In this document: piece after piece, positions 53,501-62,138 of the stretch
Layout: the number at the start of each line of letters is the position of its first letter
Position numbering within the stretch: the stretch's first letter is position 1
Assembly: GCA_937895935.1 (NCBI GenBank)
Contig: CALBKX010000004.1
Location: 1 to 64,000, forward strand
Source: an uncultured Clostridia bacterium
Lineage (GTDB): Bacteria > Bacillota > Clostridia > Christensenellales > UBA1242
Length of the DNA stretch: 64,000 nucleotides
Direction of reading: 5' to 3'
The notes under the pieces: generated by a model
The model's database searches: none
The model's input: the letters and a program-made list of their open reading frames with translations, nothing else
What the model was told of the DNA's origin: nothing
Made by a program: the position numbers and the translations under genes

Positions 53501-53704
53501 ATGATGAACAGACCACCAATTGATGAATTGGCACAAAAAACAGATAATAACAAATATAAACTTTCTATATTAATGGCAAAAAGAGCAAAAGAACTTGAAA
53601 AACGCCATATTGAAAATGACCCTAATTATGAAAATAAAAAATGTATCGCTGCCGCAGCGGATGAAATTTACGAAGGAAAAGTTATCCCAAGCGATCACCA
53701 ATAA
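53501..53704 (+). CDS. rpoZ: RNA polymerase omega subunit
   Basis: A 67-residue protein with the omega pattern: PPIDELAQKTDNNKYKLSILMAKRAKELEKR (the RxxL and AKRA contact to beta-prime) and AAAADEIYEGKVIPSD. Omega helps assemble RNA polymerase. Length is normal for Firmicutes. Usually rpoZ follows gmk; here it is alone. Confidence 0.85.
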   Translation: MMNRPPIDELAQKTDNNKYKLSILMAKRAKELEKRHIENDPNYENKKCIAAAADEIYEGKVIPSDHQ

Positions 53705-53718
53705 TTATGATTGTTTAA

Positions 53719-53746
53719 ACGGGGTAGTTTCTACTCCGTATTTTTC
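53719..53746 (+). terminator. Terminator of rpoZ
   Basis: ACGGGGTAG pairs with CTACTCCGT around TTT, followed by ATTTTTCTTTTT. Confidence 0.85.
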
Positions 53747-53855
53747 TTTTTAAAAAGAATATTAAATGATAATTTAAATCGTAGTAGACTAGTATGCAAA
53801 ATTAATTCATATATTTTGCTTTTAACAAATATGTAACTATTAATAAAGGTTTTTT

Positions 53856-54791
53856 ATGAAATTAAATAATTCAATAAAATTAGCAATAGCAAATTTTGCT
53901 TTGTTTTGGAAATTATTATTATATAAAATTGTTGCACTAGGCTTAGGGTGTATATTTCTTTTACCTATATTAAATATTTTAAAAAATACTTTTACTGCTT
54001 CAGGTTTAATTGATGTAATTAAAGAATTTTTTATTGCACCTGCTTTTCAAAGTGTGACAAAAATCACAAATCAAGTATTAAGTGTTTTTCAAACTTTTTT
54101 TGCTGGAATTGTTGGTTTAGCTAATAATAATGTTTTCGCTCTCATATATTTGGCAATAATAATAATGATAGTTATTCCATTTTTATTTAAATTAAGCGAT
54201 GTACCTGCAAGCGAAGTGGTTTATAGTTATATGTCTAGTTTAAATAAAAACTCATTTACTATTAACTATATCAATATGTTTGGCAAGTCTGCTAGCTATA
54301 GCATACTCCGAACGATCTTTGAAATCATATTCTGGACTGTTTTGTTTAGCGGAACATATGGATTATTGCTTTTGGGAACGTTAAGCGATTTAATGTCAGT
54401 ACTTTCCCCATTGTTGTTGTTTATTTTTATTGTCTTCTTATTTGCATTAAATAGTTCATTTTATAATGGTTGGGCGCCAAGTATCGTAGTTTTTAATTGT
54501 TGTGCTCTTAAAGGATTTAAAAAAGGCATCAAAGCTATTAAAAGAAATTTCTTCTCTATTTTATCTAGTTTCACTGTTTGTATGACTGTTTTTGTTTGCT
54601 TAACGTACATTTTTGGCATATATGGATTATTCTTAATTATACCTTTATCAGCTTTAATTTTATCTGTCTTTGGACAAGTTTTGTTTTTTGAAAGTCAAGG
54701 AATGAATTATTATTTAAGTCCAGATAAAATTATAAGTCCTAGAAAATTGGAATGTGCTGATAAAATAAAGCAAGTTAAAAACATAATTTAA
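53856..54791 (+). CDS. Unrecognised polytopic membrane protein
   Basis: A 311-residue protein with about six membrane helices (around residues 18-42, 85-110, 145-180, 185-205, 230-255 and 258-280). The loop SDVPASEVVYSYMSSLNKNSF and GFKKGIKAIKRNFFSILSS lie between helices. I do not recognise a family; the architecture is reminiscent of small Firmicutes integral membrane proteins without enzymatic motifs. Weak AAAGG before the ATG. It stands alone, 65 bases from a short hairpin region. Confidence 0.55.
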   Translation: MKLNNSIKLAIANFALFWKLLLYKIVALGLGCIFLLPILNILKNTFTASGLIDVIKEFFIAPAFQSVTKITNQVLSVFQTFFAGIVGLANNNVFALIYLAIIIMIVIPFLFKLSDVPASEVVYSYMSSLNKNSFTINYINMFGKSASYSILRTIFEIIFWTVLFSGTYGLLLLGTLSDLMSVLSPLLLFIFIVFLFALNSSFYNGWAPSIVVFNCCALKGFKKGIKAIKRNFFSILSSFTVCMTVFVCLTYIFGIYGLFLIIPLSALILSVFGQVLFFESQGMNYYLSPDKIISPRKLECADKIKQVKNII

Positions 54792-55123
54792 AAATTAAAA
54801 TTTTTAAGCAAGTGCAAAATTTTTGCATTTGATTAAAAGTTTTTAAATATAACTAAAAATTTTTAATTTAAGTTGGTATAGTTTTTAATTAACACTTAGA
54901 TTATGTTTTTTTGATGTGTAAATATTTTGCTGCAAATTTAATTTCAAATTTGTTTAATGACCGCAAAAGTATATCATTTTAGTGGTTTAGCATCAATGGC
55001 TTAAACATAAGAATTGTTTCACTTTGTGCAAAAGCACTTTTTGAAATTCTTTTAAAATACTTAATTACTATTAAAAACAACTTAAAAAAAATAAAAAAAT
55101 AACTTAAAAAAGGAGAATATAAA
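54792..55123. other. Leader region of the RNase J gene with a hairpin
   Basis: TGCAAAATTTTTGCA (about 54813-54828) is a short palindrome similar to the end of repeat family B. At 55010-55050, AGAATTGTTTCA and TGAAATTCT pair around an inner GTGCAAAAGCAC hairpin, followed by TTTT; it could be a leader structure or attenuator. RNase J genes in other bacteria are often post-transcriptionally controlled, but this is inference. Confidence 0.35.
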
Positions 55124-56785
55124 ATGGCAGAAAAAGAAAAAGTAAAAATTACATTCTTAGGAGGTGTTGGGGAAATTGGTAAAAATATGACCGCCTTTGA
55201 ATATAAAGATGAAATTATTGTTTTGGACGCAGGTTTAACATTTCCAGATGATGACCTTCCGGGTGTTGACATTGTGGTACCTGACATATCATATCTTGTT
55301 GCAAATAAATCAAAAGTTAAAGCAATTATTTTAACTCACGGACACGAGGACCATATTGGAGGACTTCCATTCTTGCTTCCTGAGATAAATGTTCCAGTTT
55401 ATGGAAGTAGACTTACTTTGGGACTAGTTGAAAATAAGTTAAAAGAATATCCAAAAATTAAAGCAAAACTTATTTCAGTTAAACCAAAAAATGTTTTAAA
55501 AATAGGTTCTTTTGCAATCGAATTTATTCACGTTAACCATAGTATAGCTGGAGCAATGGGTGTTTGTATTTCAACTCCCGCTGGCAATATTGTTCATACT
55601 GGTGACTTTAAGGTGGATTTTGAAGCAATTGACGGACAAACAACTGACCTTGAACGCTTTGGTGAACTTGGGAAAAAAGGTGTTAATCTTTTAATGTGTG
55701 AGTCAACAAACGTTTGCAGAAAAGGTTATTCAATGAGTGAGCGTAGGGTTGGGGATACACTAGACAGACTTTTCGCAGAGCATAAAGAAAACAGATTGTT
55801 TGTTGCAACTTTTGCTTCAAATATTCATCGTTTACAACAAATTATGAATCTTGCTGAAAAATATGGCAGAAAAATTTCATTCACGGGAAGAAGTATGAAA
55901 AATGTTTCTGAAGTTGCAATGAAACTTGGTGAATTAAAATATAACAAAGAAAATGTTATAGACATCGAAAAAGTTGATAAATTTGCCGATAAAGAACTTT
56001 TAATTATAACAACTGGAAGTCAAGGTGAGCCAATGAGCGCCTTAACAAGAATGGCGGCAAACGAGTTTAAAAAAGTAACTCTTGGAGAAAATGATTGTAT
56101 AATAATTTCCGCATCACCAATTCCTGGTAATGAAAAATCCGTTTATGGTGTTATAAACAAATTATTTAAAAAGGGTGCTGATGTTATTTATGACGAACTT
56201 GCAGATGTTCACGCATCAGGACACGCTTGCCAAGAAGAAATAAAATTAATTCATTCGCTTGTAAAACCTAAATGTTTTATGCCTGTTCATGGTGAATATA
56301 GACATTTAAAAACACATAAAGAAATTGCTATGGCTCTTGGTTGTGACGGAAGAAATATTATTTTACCAGACCTTGGAATGCAAGTAGAAATGACACAAGG
56401 ACATATCAAAGTTTGTGGTAGAATAAATGCTGGACAACGTCTAGTTGATGGTCTTGGTATTGGTGATATGGATTCAAGTGTTTTAAGAGATAGAAAACAA
56501 TTGTCAGAAGAGGGAATATGTGTAACCGTTTTAAATTTAAGTTCAATAAATGGTGAAATCAGTAGCGACCCATTCTTAATCACTAGAGGAGTGGTTTATT
56601 CTGGTGAGCAAGAGAAGTTTATGCAAGATGCTAAAGAGATGTTAATTAACTATTTAAAAGAACAAGACATTAAAGATATGGATCCAAATCTCTTAAAACA
56701 AAATGTTAGACGTCAAATGCAAAATTTTATATTTAAACGTACTGCTAGAAGACCTATGATTTTAACTATAGTATTTTACGATTAG
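55124..56785 (+). CDS. rnj: Ribonuclease J
   Basis: A 553-residue metallo-beta-lactamase/beta-CASP RNase, which degrades and matures RNA with 5'-exo and endo activity in Firmicutes. The zinc motif is LTHGHEDHIGGLPFLL (about residue 70). HTGDFKVDF, the beta-CASP motifs (ATFASNIHRLQQIM, TGSQGEPMSAL) and the C-terminal MPVHGEYRHLKTHKEIA are present. AAAAAAGGAGAATATAAA precedes the ATG. J1 versus J2 cannot be decided. The next gene starts 8 bases after the stop. Confidence 0.95.
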   Translation: MAEKEKVKITFLGGVGEIGKNMTAFEYKDEIIVLDAGLTFPDDDLPGVDIVVPDISYLVANKSKVKAIILTHGHEDHIGGLPFLLPEINVPVYGSRLTLGLVENKLKEYPKIKAKLISVKPKNVLKIGSFAIEFIHVNHSIAGAMGVCISTPAGNIVHTGDFKVDFEAIDGQTTDLERFGELGKKGVNLLMCESTNVCRKGYSMSERRVGDTLDRLFAEHKENRLFVATFASNIHRLQQIMNLAEKYGRKISFTGRSMKNVSEVAMKLGELKYNKENVIDIEKVDKFADKELLIITTGSQGEPMSALTRMAANEFKKVTLGENDCIIISASPIPGNEKSVYGVINKLFKKGADVIYDELADVHASGHACQEEIKLIHSLVKPKCFMPVHGEYRHLKTHKEIAMALGCDGRNIILPDLGMQVEMTQGHIKVCGRINAGQRLVDGLGIGDMDSSVLRDRKQLSEEGICVTVLNLSSINGEISSDPFLITRGVVYSGEQEKFMQDAKEMLINYLKEQDIKDMDPNLLKQNVRRQMQNFIFKRTARRPMILTIVFYD

Positions 56786-56793
56786 GAATATTT

Positions 56794-57384
56794 ATGGAAT
56801 ATTTAGATGAATTAGAAAAATTAGCTCGAAAAAATCATATCCCAGTTTTATTAGATGATAGTGCAAAATTCCTTTATGATTTTGTACAAAAAAAACAATT
56901 TAAAAATATATTAGAAATTGGAACCGCTATTGGCTATTCTGGAAGCATTATGCTTTTAGCAAGCGAAAATGCGGAACTGACAACTATTGAGTTAAACGAA
57001 GATAGTTTCATTAAAGCAACACAAACATTCGCACACTTAAAATTAAATAAAAGAGTACAACAAATTTTAGGTGATGGATATGAAAAGATAGTGGATTTAA
57101 ATTCTTTAGGAAAAAAGTACGATTTAATATTTTTAGATGGACCCAAAGGACAATATTTGAAATATTATTCTGTGTTACTGCAAATGCTAGAGGAAAATGG
57201 ATGCTTACTTGTTGATAATGTTTTATTCCACGGATTGGTTCGTTCTAATGAAGATGTAGGGCATAAAAAAAGAGCTATGATAACAAAACTCCGTAAATTT
57301 TTAAATGAAATTGAAACTCGAAAAGATTTAAAAACCACAATTCATGAAATAGGTGATGGAGTGGCAGAAATATATAAAATATAA
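56794..57384 (+). CDS. O-methyltransferase of the TrmR (YrrM) type
   Basis: A 196-residue SAM-dependent class I methyltransferase: NILEIGTAIGYSGSIMLLA (SAM loop), TTIELNEDSF, YDLIFLDGPKGQYLKYY (metal/DGxK motif of the catechol-O-methyltransferase-like family), GCLLVDNVLFHGLV. In B. subtilis YrrM (TrmR) makes 5-methoxyuridine in tRNA wobble positions. The match is to that group by motif and size, so the tRNA role is likely but not proven. Co-transcribed with rnj (TAGGA in the junction); terminator at 57397. Confidence 0.8.
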   Translation: MEYLDELEKLARKNHIPVLLDDSAKFLYDFVQKKQFKNILEIGTAIGYSGSIMLLASENAELTTIELNEDSFIKATQTFAHLKLNKRVQQILGDGYEKIVDLNSLGKKYDLIFLDGPKGQYLKYYSVLLQMLEENGCLLVDNVLFHGLVRSNEDVGHKKRAMITKLRKFLNEIETRKDLKTTIHEIGDGVAEIYKI

Positions 57385-57396
57385 AAAATATTAAAA

Positions 57397-57444
57397 AAAT
57401 ATGGTAAAAATCAAAAAAAATTAAATTTTTACCATATTTTTTTA
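57397..57444 (+). terminator. Terminator of rnj operon
   Basis: AAATATGGTAAAAAT (57397-57411) pairs with ATTTTTACCATATTT (57425-57439), then T. Confidence 0.85.
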
Positions 57445-57613
57445 TGTTTTTTATCAAGAAAATATCGTTCAACATTTGGCATAATTTAAAACCGACATAA
57501 AAAGCAAAGCATGTTTGTTGCGTACACGTTAATTTGACATCCCTTTTGTGTTAACAAAAACATTAATGTAAGTAAAACTTTCAAAATTGAAAGTTTTGAT
57601 ATTGTTTTACATT

Positions 57614-58507
57614 TTAATTTTCGTCTTTTTCTTTATATTTTTCTTTTTTAGAAGAAATATATGCTTTTCTTTTTTCTTTAAATGATAAACAATCTTGTTT
57701 AAAATTTTTATGGTCAAAAATCATACACAATCCAAAACAAATAGGTGTCAAATATACAAAAGCAGGCACAATTAACCAAAACCAAGGCCAGTATTTTGTT
57801 TGACCTGCAAACTCACCATATGGAATGGTTTTAAAAATGCGAGGACAAAGTACTTCCAATATTTTTGCAAAACTATATGAACCCGGTCCCCATATTAAAG
57901 ATGAATTTTTGTAATTAATATTCATAATATCATTTCCTCTAAGTGGAATAAAACCTAATTCACTTTGGAGAACTTGATTTAACATAATAAATAACATTAC
58001 ACCTAAAAGATAAACTGGACACCATAAAACGCGTTTGTAACTTAATTTGTGCAATCCGAACATCACCATAAGGAGTGGAACGGCATAAAGCATTGTGTGG
58101 TGGAAATAAAAGCGAATAATATCTATCCATTCTGCACTTTGGTTTATTTTGCTTATTGGTTCTAGCGGAACTATTACAGAAATTAACCCGCCAAGCAGCC
58201 CTAAATAAAACATATAATCTTTTGCTCTATCATTTTTTGATAAAAAGAAAAAAGGGAAAAGTGCAATATTTGCTCCACAAATATTAATAAACCAAGAATC
58301 TCTTAACATTCTTGAAATATCATTTGAATAAGGCGGATATAAAAATTTTGTAAAGTGGACAATTACCCCTGCAATTAATATACAAAAAAGGACGATTTTT
58401 TGAGTTTTTGGACTTTTTTTTCTAAGTAAAAAATATAATCCTATAAAAGAACCTATACTGATTATTACCCAAAACCAATACCAAAAATTAAACATTTGTA
58501 TATTCAT
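57614..58507 (-). CDS. YwaF-like integral membrane protein (copy 1)
   Basis: A 297-residue protein with about seven membrane helices. The helix pattern, CGANIALFPFFFLS, YMFYLGLLGGLISVIVPLEP and RFYFHHTMLYAVPLLMVMFG suggest the YwaF (TIGR02206-type) membrane family, whose function is unknown. A second, shorter relative lies divergently at 58832 with a repeat between them. A charged KKEKYKEKDEN tail is cytosolic. AAAGG precedes ATG 58507. A hairpin (AAAACTTTC/GAAAGTTTT at about 57571-57597) follows the stop. Confidence 0.55.
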   Translation of the reverse strand: MNIQMFNFWYWFWVIISIGSFIGLYFLLRKKSPKTQKIVLFCILIAGVIVHFTKFLYPPYSNDISRMLRDSWFINICGANIALFPFFFLSKNDRAKDYMFYLGLLGGLISVIVPLEPISKINQSAEWIDIIRFYFHHTMLYAVPLLMVMFGLHKLSYKRVLWCPVYLLGVMLFIMLNQVLQSELGFIPLRGNDIMNINYKNSSLIWGPGSYSFAKILEVLCPRIFKTIPYGEFAGQTKYWPWFWLIVPAFVYLTPICFGLCMIFDHKNFKQDCLSFKEKRKAYISSKKEKYKEKDEN

Positions 58508-58831
58508 AAATAAACCTTTTACCTATATGTAATAAGATGAAGTTGTACGCAAAATACTCGAAGGGATGTATGCTAGCAACTGATGTTCATATATAAGAAG
58601 GAACGAAAGAAAGTGTTTTTATGCTTGCATAACCAACACTTAAAATCGCGACACATATATTTCTTAATATTTAAACTGTGATACCGTTGATATTTTTTGC
58701 GGATTTGCGTTATCAAATTGATTTACTAATCAAAGTAGTATCTCATGGTTATTATTGTAACAAATATGATTAATTAAATCAATTTTTTTAAATAACTTGC
58801 CAAGTGTAGGTTTTTGTGTTAGTATGAAATT
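58508..58831. repeat. Dispersed repeat family A, copy 2, in a divergent intergenic region
   Basis: CGAAGGGATGTATGCTAGCA at 58559 and AAACTGTGATACCGTTGATA...TTGCGGATTTGCGTTATC at 58673-58730 match the copies at 1-112 and 1749-1804. About 80 bases between them are absent from the copy at position 1. The promoter of the 58832 gene lies at the right end. Confidence 0.6.
58797..58825 (+). promoter_or_regulatory. Leaderless promoter
   Basis: TTGCCA (58797-58802), 17 bp, TGTTAGTAT extended -10 (hexamer 58820-58825), six bases before ATG 58832; no ribosome site. Confidence 0.65.
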
Positions 58832-59602
58832 ATGAGTTTTAAAGATTGGTTATTTACAAATTATCCAAGTGCTTCAAAAGTACAGCCTTGGGGGATAGCA
58901 CATATTTTGACACTTGCTTTGTGCGTGTTTCTTATTATTGCAATTGCATTTTTATTTAAAAATAGAGATAAAAAAGCTAAAAGAACCGTTTTATGGGTGT
59001 TAGTTGGCTTAATTTTATTTTTTGAAATTGCAAGAAGAATTATTAATTTTGCAAAGTCAACAGATTTTTCATTTAATAGTATTTTACATACTTTATTGCC
59101 AAGACCTTGGTGTGCAATTTCTTGTTGGGCGTTAATTATTAGTGCTATATTTAATAAAAAATATATGTACAATTTTGCAAGCATAACATCACTTCTTTGT
59201 GCTATTATATTTTTTGCATATCCAGGTGTAGGTTTTAAAAGTCCATATTTCTTATTTGATGACCTTTATTCAGTTGTAACACATTGTTTGCTGTTAATTA
59301 CAAGTATTTCTTTAATGACTTTAAACTTTACAGCTTTTAGATATAAAAAAATTTGGAAAGTTGCTTTATGTTACATTGTTATTCTTGTTTACTCATTGCT
59401 TGAAATATATGTATTAAAAATAGAAAATGACCCAATGTATTTTATGCCTAATAATGATGTGCAAAATATTGTTGGATTTAGTTATTCTACATATTTGATT
59501 ATTTATATTGCATTTACGTTAATTTATTTCAATTTATTTTATATTATTTACGAATTAAAACGCAAAAAAGCTAGAAACAAAAATTTAATTGAGGATGAAT
59601 AA
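58832..59602 (+). CDS. YwaF-like integral membrane protein (copy 2)
   Basis: A 256-residue protein with about seven helices: WGIAHILTLALCVFLIIAIAF, VLWVLVGLILFFEIARRI, LPRPWCAISCWALIISAIF, MYNFASITSLLCAIIFFAYPG, VVTHCLLLITSISLMTLNF and two more. The HILTL and LPRPWCAISC motifs are typical of the YwaF/TIGR02206 membrane family. It is divergent from, and probably related to, the 57614-58507 gene. It is made from a leaderless message. Function unknown. Confidence 0.6.
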   Translation: MSFKDWLFTNYPSASKVQPWGIAHILTLALCVFLIIAIAFLFKNRDKKAKRTVLWVLVGLILFFEIARRIINFAKSTDFSFNSILHTLLPRPWCAISCWALIISAIFNKKYMYNFASITSLLCAIIFFAYPGVGFKSPYFLFDDLYSVVTHCLLLITSISLMTLNFTAFRYKKIWKVALCYIVILVYSLLEIYVLKIENDPMYFMPNNDVQNIVGFSYSTYLIIYIAFTLIYFNLFYIIYELKRKKARNKNLIEDE

Positions 59603-59648
59603 AATCAGTCTTTTTGTTGTTTCTTTCTTATACATAAATATGAATAAA

Positions 59649-59697
59649 AAAACAAGGAAAAATAGTGTTTAAATATACTATTTGCCTTGTTTTTTTA
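59649..59697. terminator. Bidirectional terminator
   Basis: AAAACAAGG/CCTTGTTTT with inner AATAGT/ACTATT; T runs on both strands. Serves the convergent YwaF-like gene and cysS. Confidence 0.85.
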
Positions 59698-59753
59698 GTA
59701 AATAATTTAAATATTTTAAAATTTTGAAAATCGAAACTTTTTTAAAGATATAT

Positions 59754-61163
59754 TTAATTTACCAAAAATTCTGTTCCATTTGGTGTATCTTTTAAAGTAA
59801 TACCTTTTTGTAAAAGTTCATTTCTAATTTTATCTGCTAAAGCATAATCTTTTTGTTTTTTAGCATTTAACCTTTCTTCAATTTTTTCATTTATATATGC
59901 CAATAATTCGCCGTCTAATTGCTCTTTGTTGCTATTTAACAAATTTAAACCCAAAACCTTGTCAAAATCTTCCACTAAGTATTTAATTGTTGCGGTATTT
60001 AATGTTTCATCTTTTAAAACGTCATACAAGCAGGTAAGAGCAAGTGAAGTGTTTAAGTCATTTGATAAAGCATCGGCAAATTGGGTTTTGTACTTATTAA
60101 CTTTTTCTTGATTTATTTCACCTGACGTATTTAAAGTTAAATTTTTTGTTTTTGCAAGTAATTTTTTGTATGCTGAATTAGCACCTTCAAATTTATCAAA
60201 ATTAAACGTTAACGGATTTCTATAATGTGATTGTAAACAAAACAATCTGTACACGAGTGGATTATATCCTTTTTCGATTAATGAATCTACCGTTATAAAA
60301 TTGCCCTTGCTTTTACTCATTTTCCCGTTTTCATTTTTTAAATGTTGTACGTGAAACCAATAATTACACCATTTATGTCCTAGATAACTTTCTGATTGTG
60401 CTATTTCATTTGTATGGTGAGGGAAAATATTATCAACTCCACCACAATGAATATCTAAATATTCACCTAAATATTTTAAACTTATTCCAGAGCATTCAAT
60501 GTGCCAACCCGGATAACCAAGTCCCCAAGGGCTCTCCCATTTTAATTCTTGACTATCAAATTTTGATTTTGTAAACCATAATGCAAAATCGCTTAAGTTA
60601 CGTTTGTTATTATCAGCCTCAACACCTTCTCTTGCACCAACAACCATTTCATCAGCTTGGTGATTAGTGAGTTTATAGTAATCAACCAATTTACTAACAT
60701 CAAAATATACGTTTCCGCCTGAGATGTATGCATATCCTTTTTTTAATAAGGTTTCAATTAATTCTATGTATTTGTCAATGCAAGAAGTAGCCTTTACAAC
60801 AATTTGTGGCCAAGAAATGTTAAGAGCTTTACAGTCTTTTTTAAATGCTTCTGTGTAAAAATTAGCAATATCCATAACTGATTTGTGTTCTTTTTTTGCA
60901 CTGGCAATCATTTTATCTTCACCCGTATCACTATCACTTGCAAGATGTCCAACGTCTGTTATGTTCATAGCTCTTGTAACTTTGTATCCTAAATAATTTA
61001 ATGACTTTTCTAAAATGTCTTCCATTAAGTATGACCTAAGATTGCCAATATGAGCAAAATGATAAACTGTCGGACCACAAGTATACATTTTTACTTCACC
61101 TTGTTTATTTGGAACAAATTCTTCCACTTGTCTTGTAAGTGTATTATAAAGTTTGAGTGTCAT
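59754..61163 (-). CDS. cysS: Cysteinyl-tRNA synthetase
   Basis: A 469-residue class I enzyme. Motifs: YTCGPTVYHFAHIGNLRSYL (zinc Cys and HIGH-like HIGN), GYPGWHIECSGISLKYLG (zinc Cys), HCGGVDNIFPHHTNEIAQSE, and the KMSKS loop MSKSKGNFITV. The C-terminal DALR/anticodon domain is full. The start is ATG 61163, eight bases after AAAGGAG on the minus strand; a longer frame reaching 61262 runs across the promoter and into a repeat and is not used. No T-box leader exists: the promoter is only about 26 bases before the ATG. Confidence 0.95.
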   Translation of the reverse strand: MTLKLYNTLTRQVEEFVPNKQGEVKMYTCGPTVYHFAHIGNLRSYLMEDILEKSLNYLGYKVTRAMNITDVGHLASDSDTGEDKMIASAKKEHKSVMDIANFYTEAFKKDCKALNISWPQIVVKATSCIDKYIELIETLLKKGYAYISGGNVYFDVSKLVDYYKLTNHQADEMVVGAREGVEADNNKRNLSDFALWFTKSKFDSQELKWESPWGLGYPGWHIECSGISLKYLGEYLDIHCGGVDNIFPHHTNEIAQSESYLGHKWCNYWFHVQHLKNENGKMSKSKGNFITVDSLIEKGYNPLVYRLFCLQSHYRNPLTFNFDKFEGANSAYKKLLAKTKNLTLNTSGEINQEKVNKYKTQFADALSNDLNTSLALTCLYDVLKDETLNTATIKYLVEDFDKVLGLNLLNSNKEQLDGELLAYINEKIEERLNAKKQKDYALADKIRNELLQKGITLKDTPNGTEFLVN

Positions 61164-61188
61164 AAAATCTCCTTTTAACTTAAGTTTA

Positions 61189-61218
61189 AGTGTATCACAA
61201 TGGTTTTTTGTTTGGCAA
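61189..61218 (-). promoter_or_regulatory. cysS promoter
   Basis: On the minus strand TTGCCA (61218-61213), 18-bp spacer, TACACT (61194-61189). Confidence 0.65.
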
Positions 61219-61241
61219 TCTTTTTGAAAGATATTTAAAAA

Positions 61242-61378
61242 GATGTAAATGTTTGCTTTCACTTTGAGCTTTGCATTTAATCACCAAGTGACGGTTAAAT
61301 GCTACTCGGGTATCGTTCAAGCAAAACATTTACATCTAGGGGCAAGAGGCCACTTGGCGAAGCAAGTTCTTCGAAGCA
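61242..61378 (+). repeat. Structured repeat family C, copy 4
   Basis: Arms GATGTAAATGTTTGC (61242-61256) / GCAAAACATTTACATC (61321-61336) enclose an inner hairpin GCATTTAA/TTAAATGC (61273-61302). The core TAGGGGCAAGAGGCCACTTG plus GCGAAGCAAGTTCTTCGAAG follows. Same plan as copies 1-3, with different arm sequences. Confidence 0.75.
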
Positions 61379-61545
61379 TTGCAATGTTTGCTTAAGGCTC
61401 AAGCACTACGGGTTTTTGCTTACATAACTACGAGCAAAACCTTTTGCGATAAACTCGCTTAAAGCAAATCATTTACATCTTGTAGGGAATAGGACACTTG
61501 GCGAAGTGAAGGCTTCGAAGAAAATTACAGGGTTTAAATGATTAC
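61379..61545 (+). repeat. Structured repeat family C, copy 5
   Basis: A hairpin-rich left part (GTTTGCTTAAGG...CTTAAAGCAAA), then CATTTACATC, then GTAGGGAATAGGACACTTGG and CGAAGTGAAGGCTTCGAAG (61482-61520). The T-AGGG-CACTTGGCGAAG core is preserved. Confidence 0.7.
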
Positions 61546-61604
61546 TTATGCAAAGTTTGTTATTAATTTTTTTTTAAAATTGTAGACTAAGCGTTTTTTC
61601 ATAA

Positions 61605-61647
61605 AAAACACACCTTTAAAAGAGTTTAACTTTTAAAGGTGTGTTTT
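61605..61647. terminator. Bidirectional terminator
   Basis: A perfect 18-bp stem AAAACACACCTTTAAAAG / CTTTTAAAGGTGTGTTTT. On the minus strand six T follow; it ends the small membrane protein gene. Confidence 0.85.
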
Positions 61648-61745
61648 AAATTGTTTGTAGAAAATATTGCAATTTAATAATATTTTATTTTCATATTTTG
61701 TAATTTACTTTATTGTTTTTTAACAAAACTTCATATTTTGTATTA

Positions 61746-61973
61746 TTAAAAGCAACAAACAACCATTCCTGCTAAAATCAATACAAAACCAACAGTTAAT
61801 ATAATAAGGTAAGTACGATCACTTTTATCAACTTCGCTTTGTTTTTTTATTACTCTTGTTAATTTTTTTGCAATTAAAACTGTTGCTATTCCAAGAATTA
61901 TAAAGGATAACCCAGCAATTCTTGCAGCAGAAAGAATCCATTCACTAAAAGCGTATAACATTAAACTAAACAT
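61746..61973 (-). CDS. Small two-helix membrane protein
   Basis: A 75-residue protein with two membrane helices (about residues 16-34 and 54-73) joined by a basic/acidic loop (KKLTRVIKKQSEVDKSDR). GGAGG lies before its ATG on the minus strand. No family recognised. It is divergent from the substrate-binding lipoprotein gene; no functional link can be inferred. Confidence 0.6.
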   Translation of the reverse strand: MFSLMLYAFSEWILSAARIAGLSFIILGIATVLIAKKLTRVIKKQSEVDKSDRTYLIILTVGFVLILAGMVVCCF

Positions 61974-62088
61974 TATTTATACCTCCAATTTTGTTTTTTT
62001 TAACTTAACTTTTTAACAAAAAGCATTTCTTATCTAAAATTTTACATTGTTATTTTACCATATGTTGATATTTTTTTCAATACCTTTT

Positions 62089-62118
62089 TTAACAATTTCT
62101 TTTTTATATGAATAGACT
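62089..62118 (+). promoter_or_regulatory. Possible promoter of the binding-protein gene
   Basis: TTAACA (62089-62094), 18 bp, TAGACT (62113-62118); AAAAGGAGG precedes ATG 62139. Confidence 0.4.
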
Positions 62119-62138
62119 AGTGTAGAAAAGGAGGAAAA

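Noticed and set aside
61164..61262. N-terminal extension of CysS (33 residues)
   Set aside because: It crosses the promoter and enters a repeat, while AAAGGAG marks ATG 61163.
61164..61600. T-box riboswitch for cysS
   Set aside because: The cysS promoter is about 26 bases from the ATG, leaving no room, and no T-box core sequence is visible.
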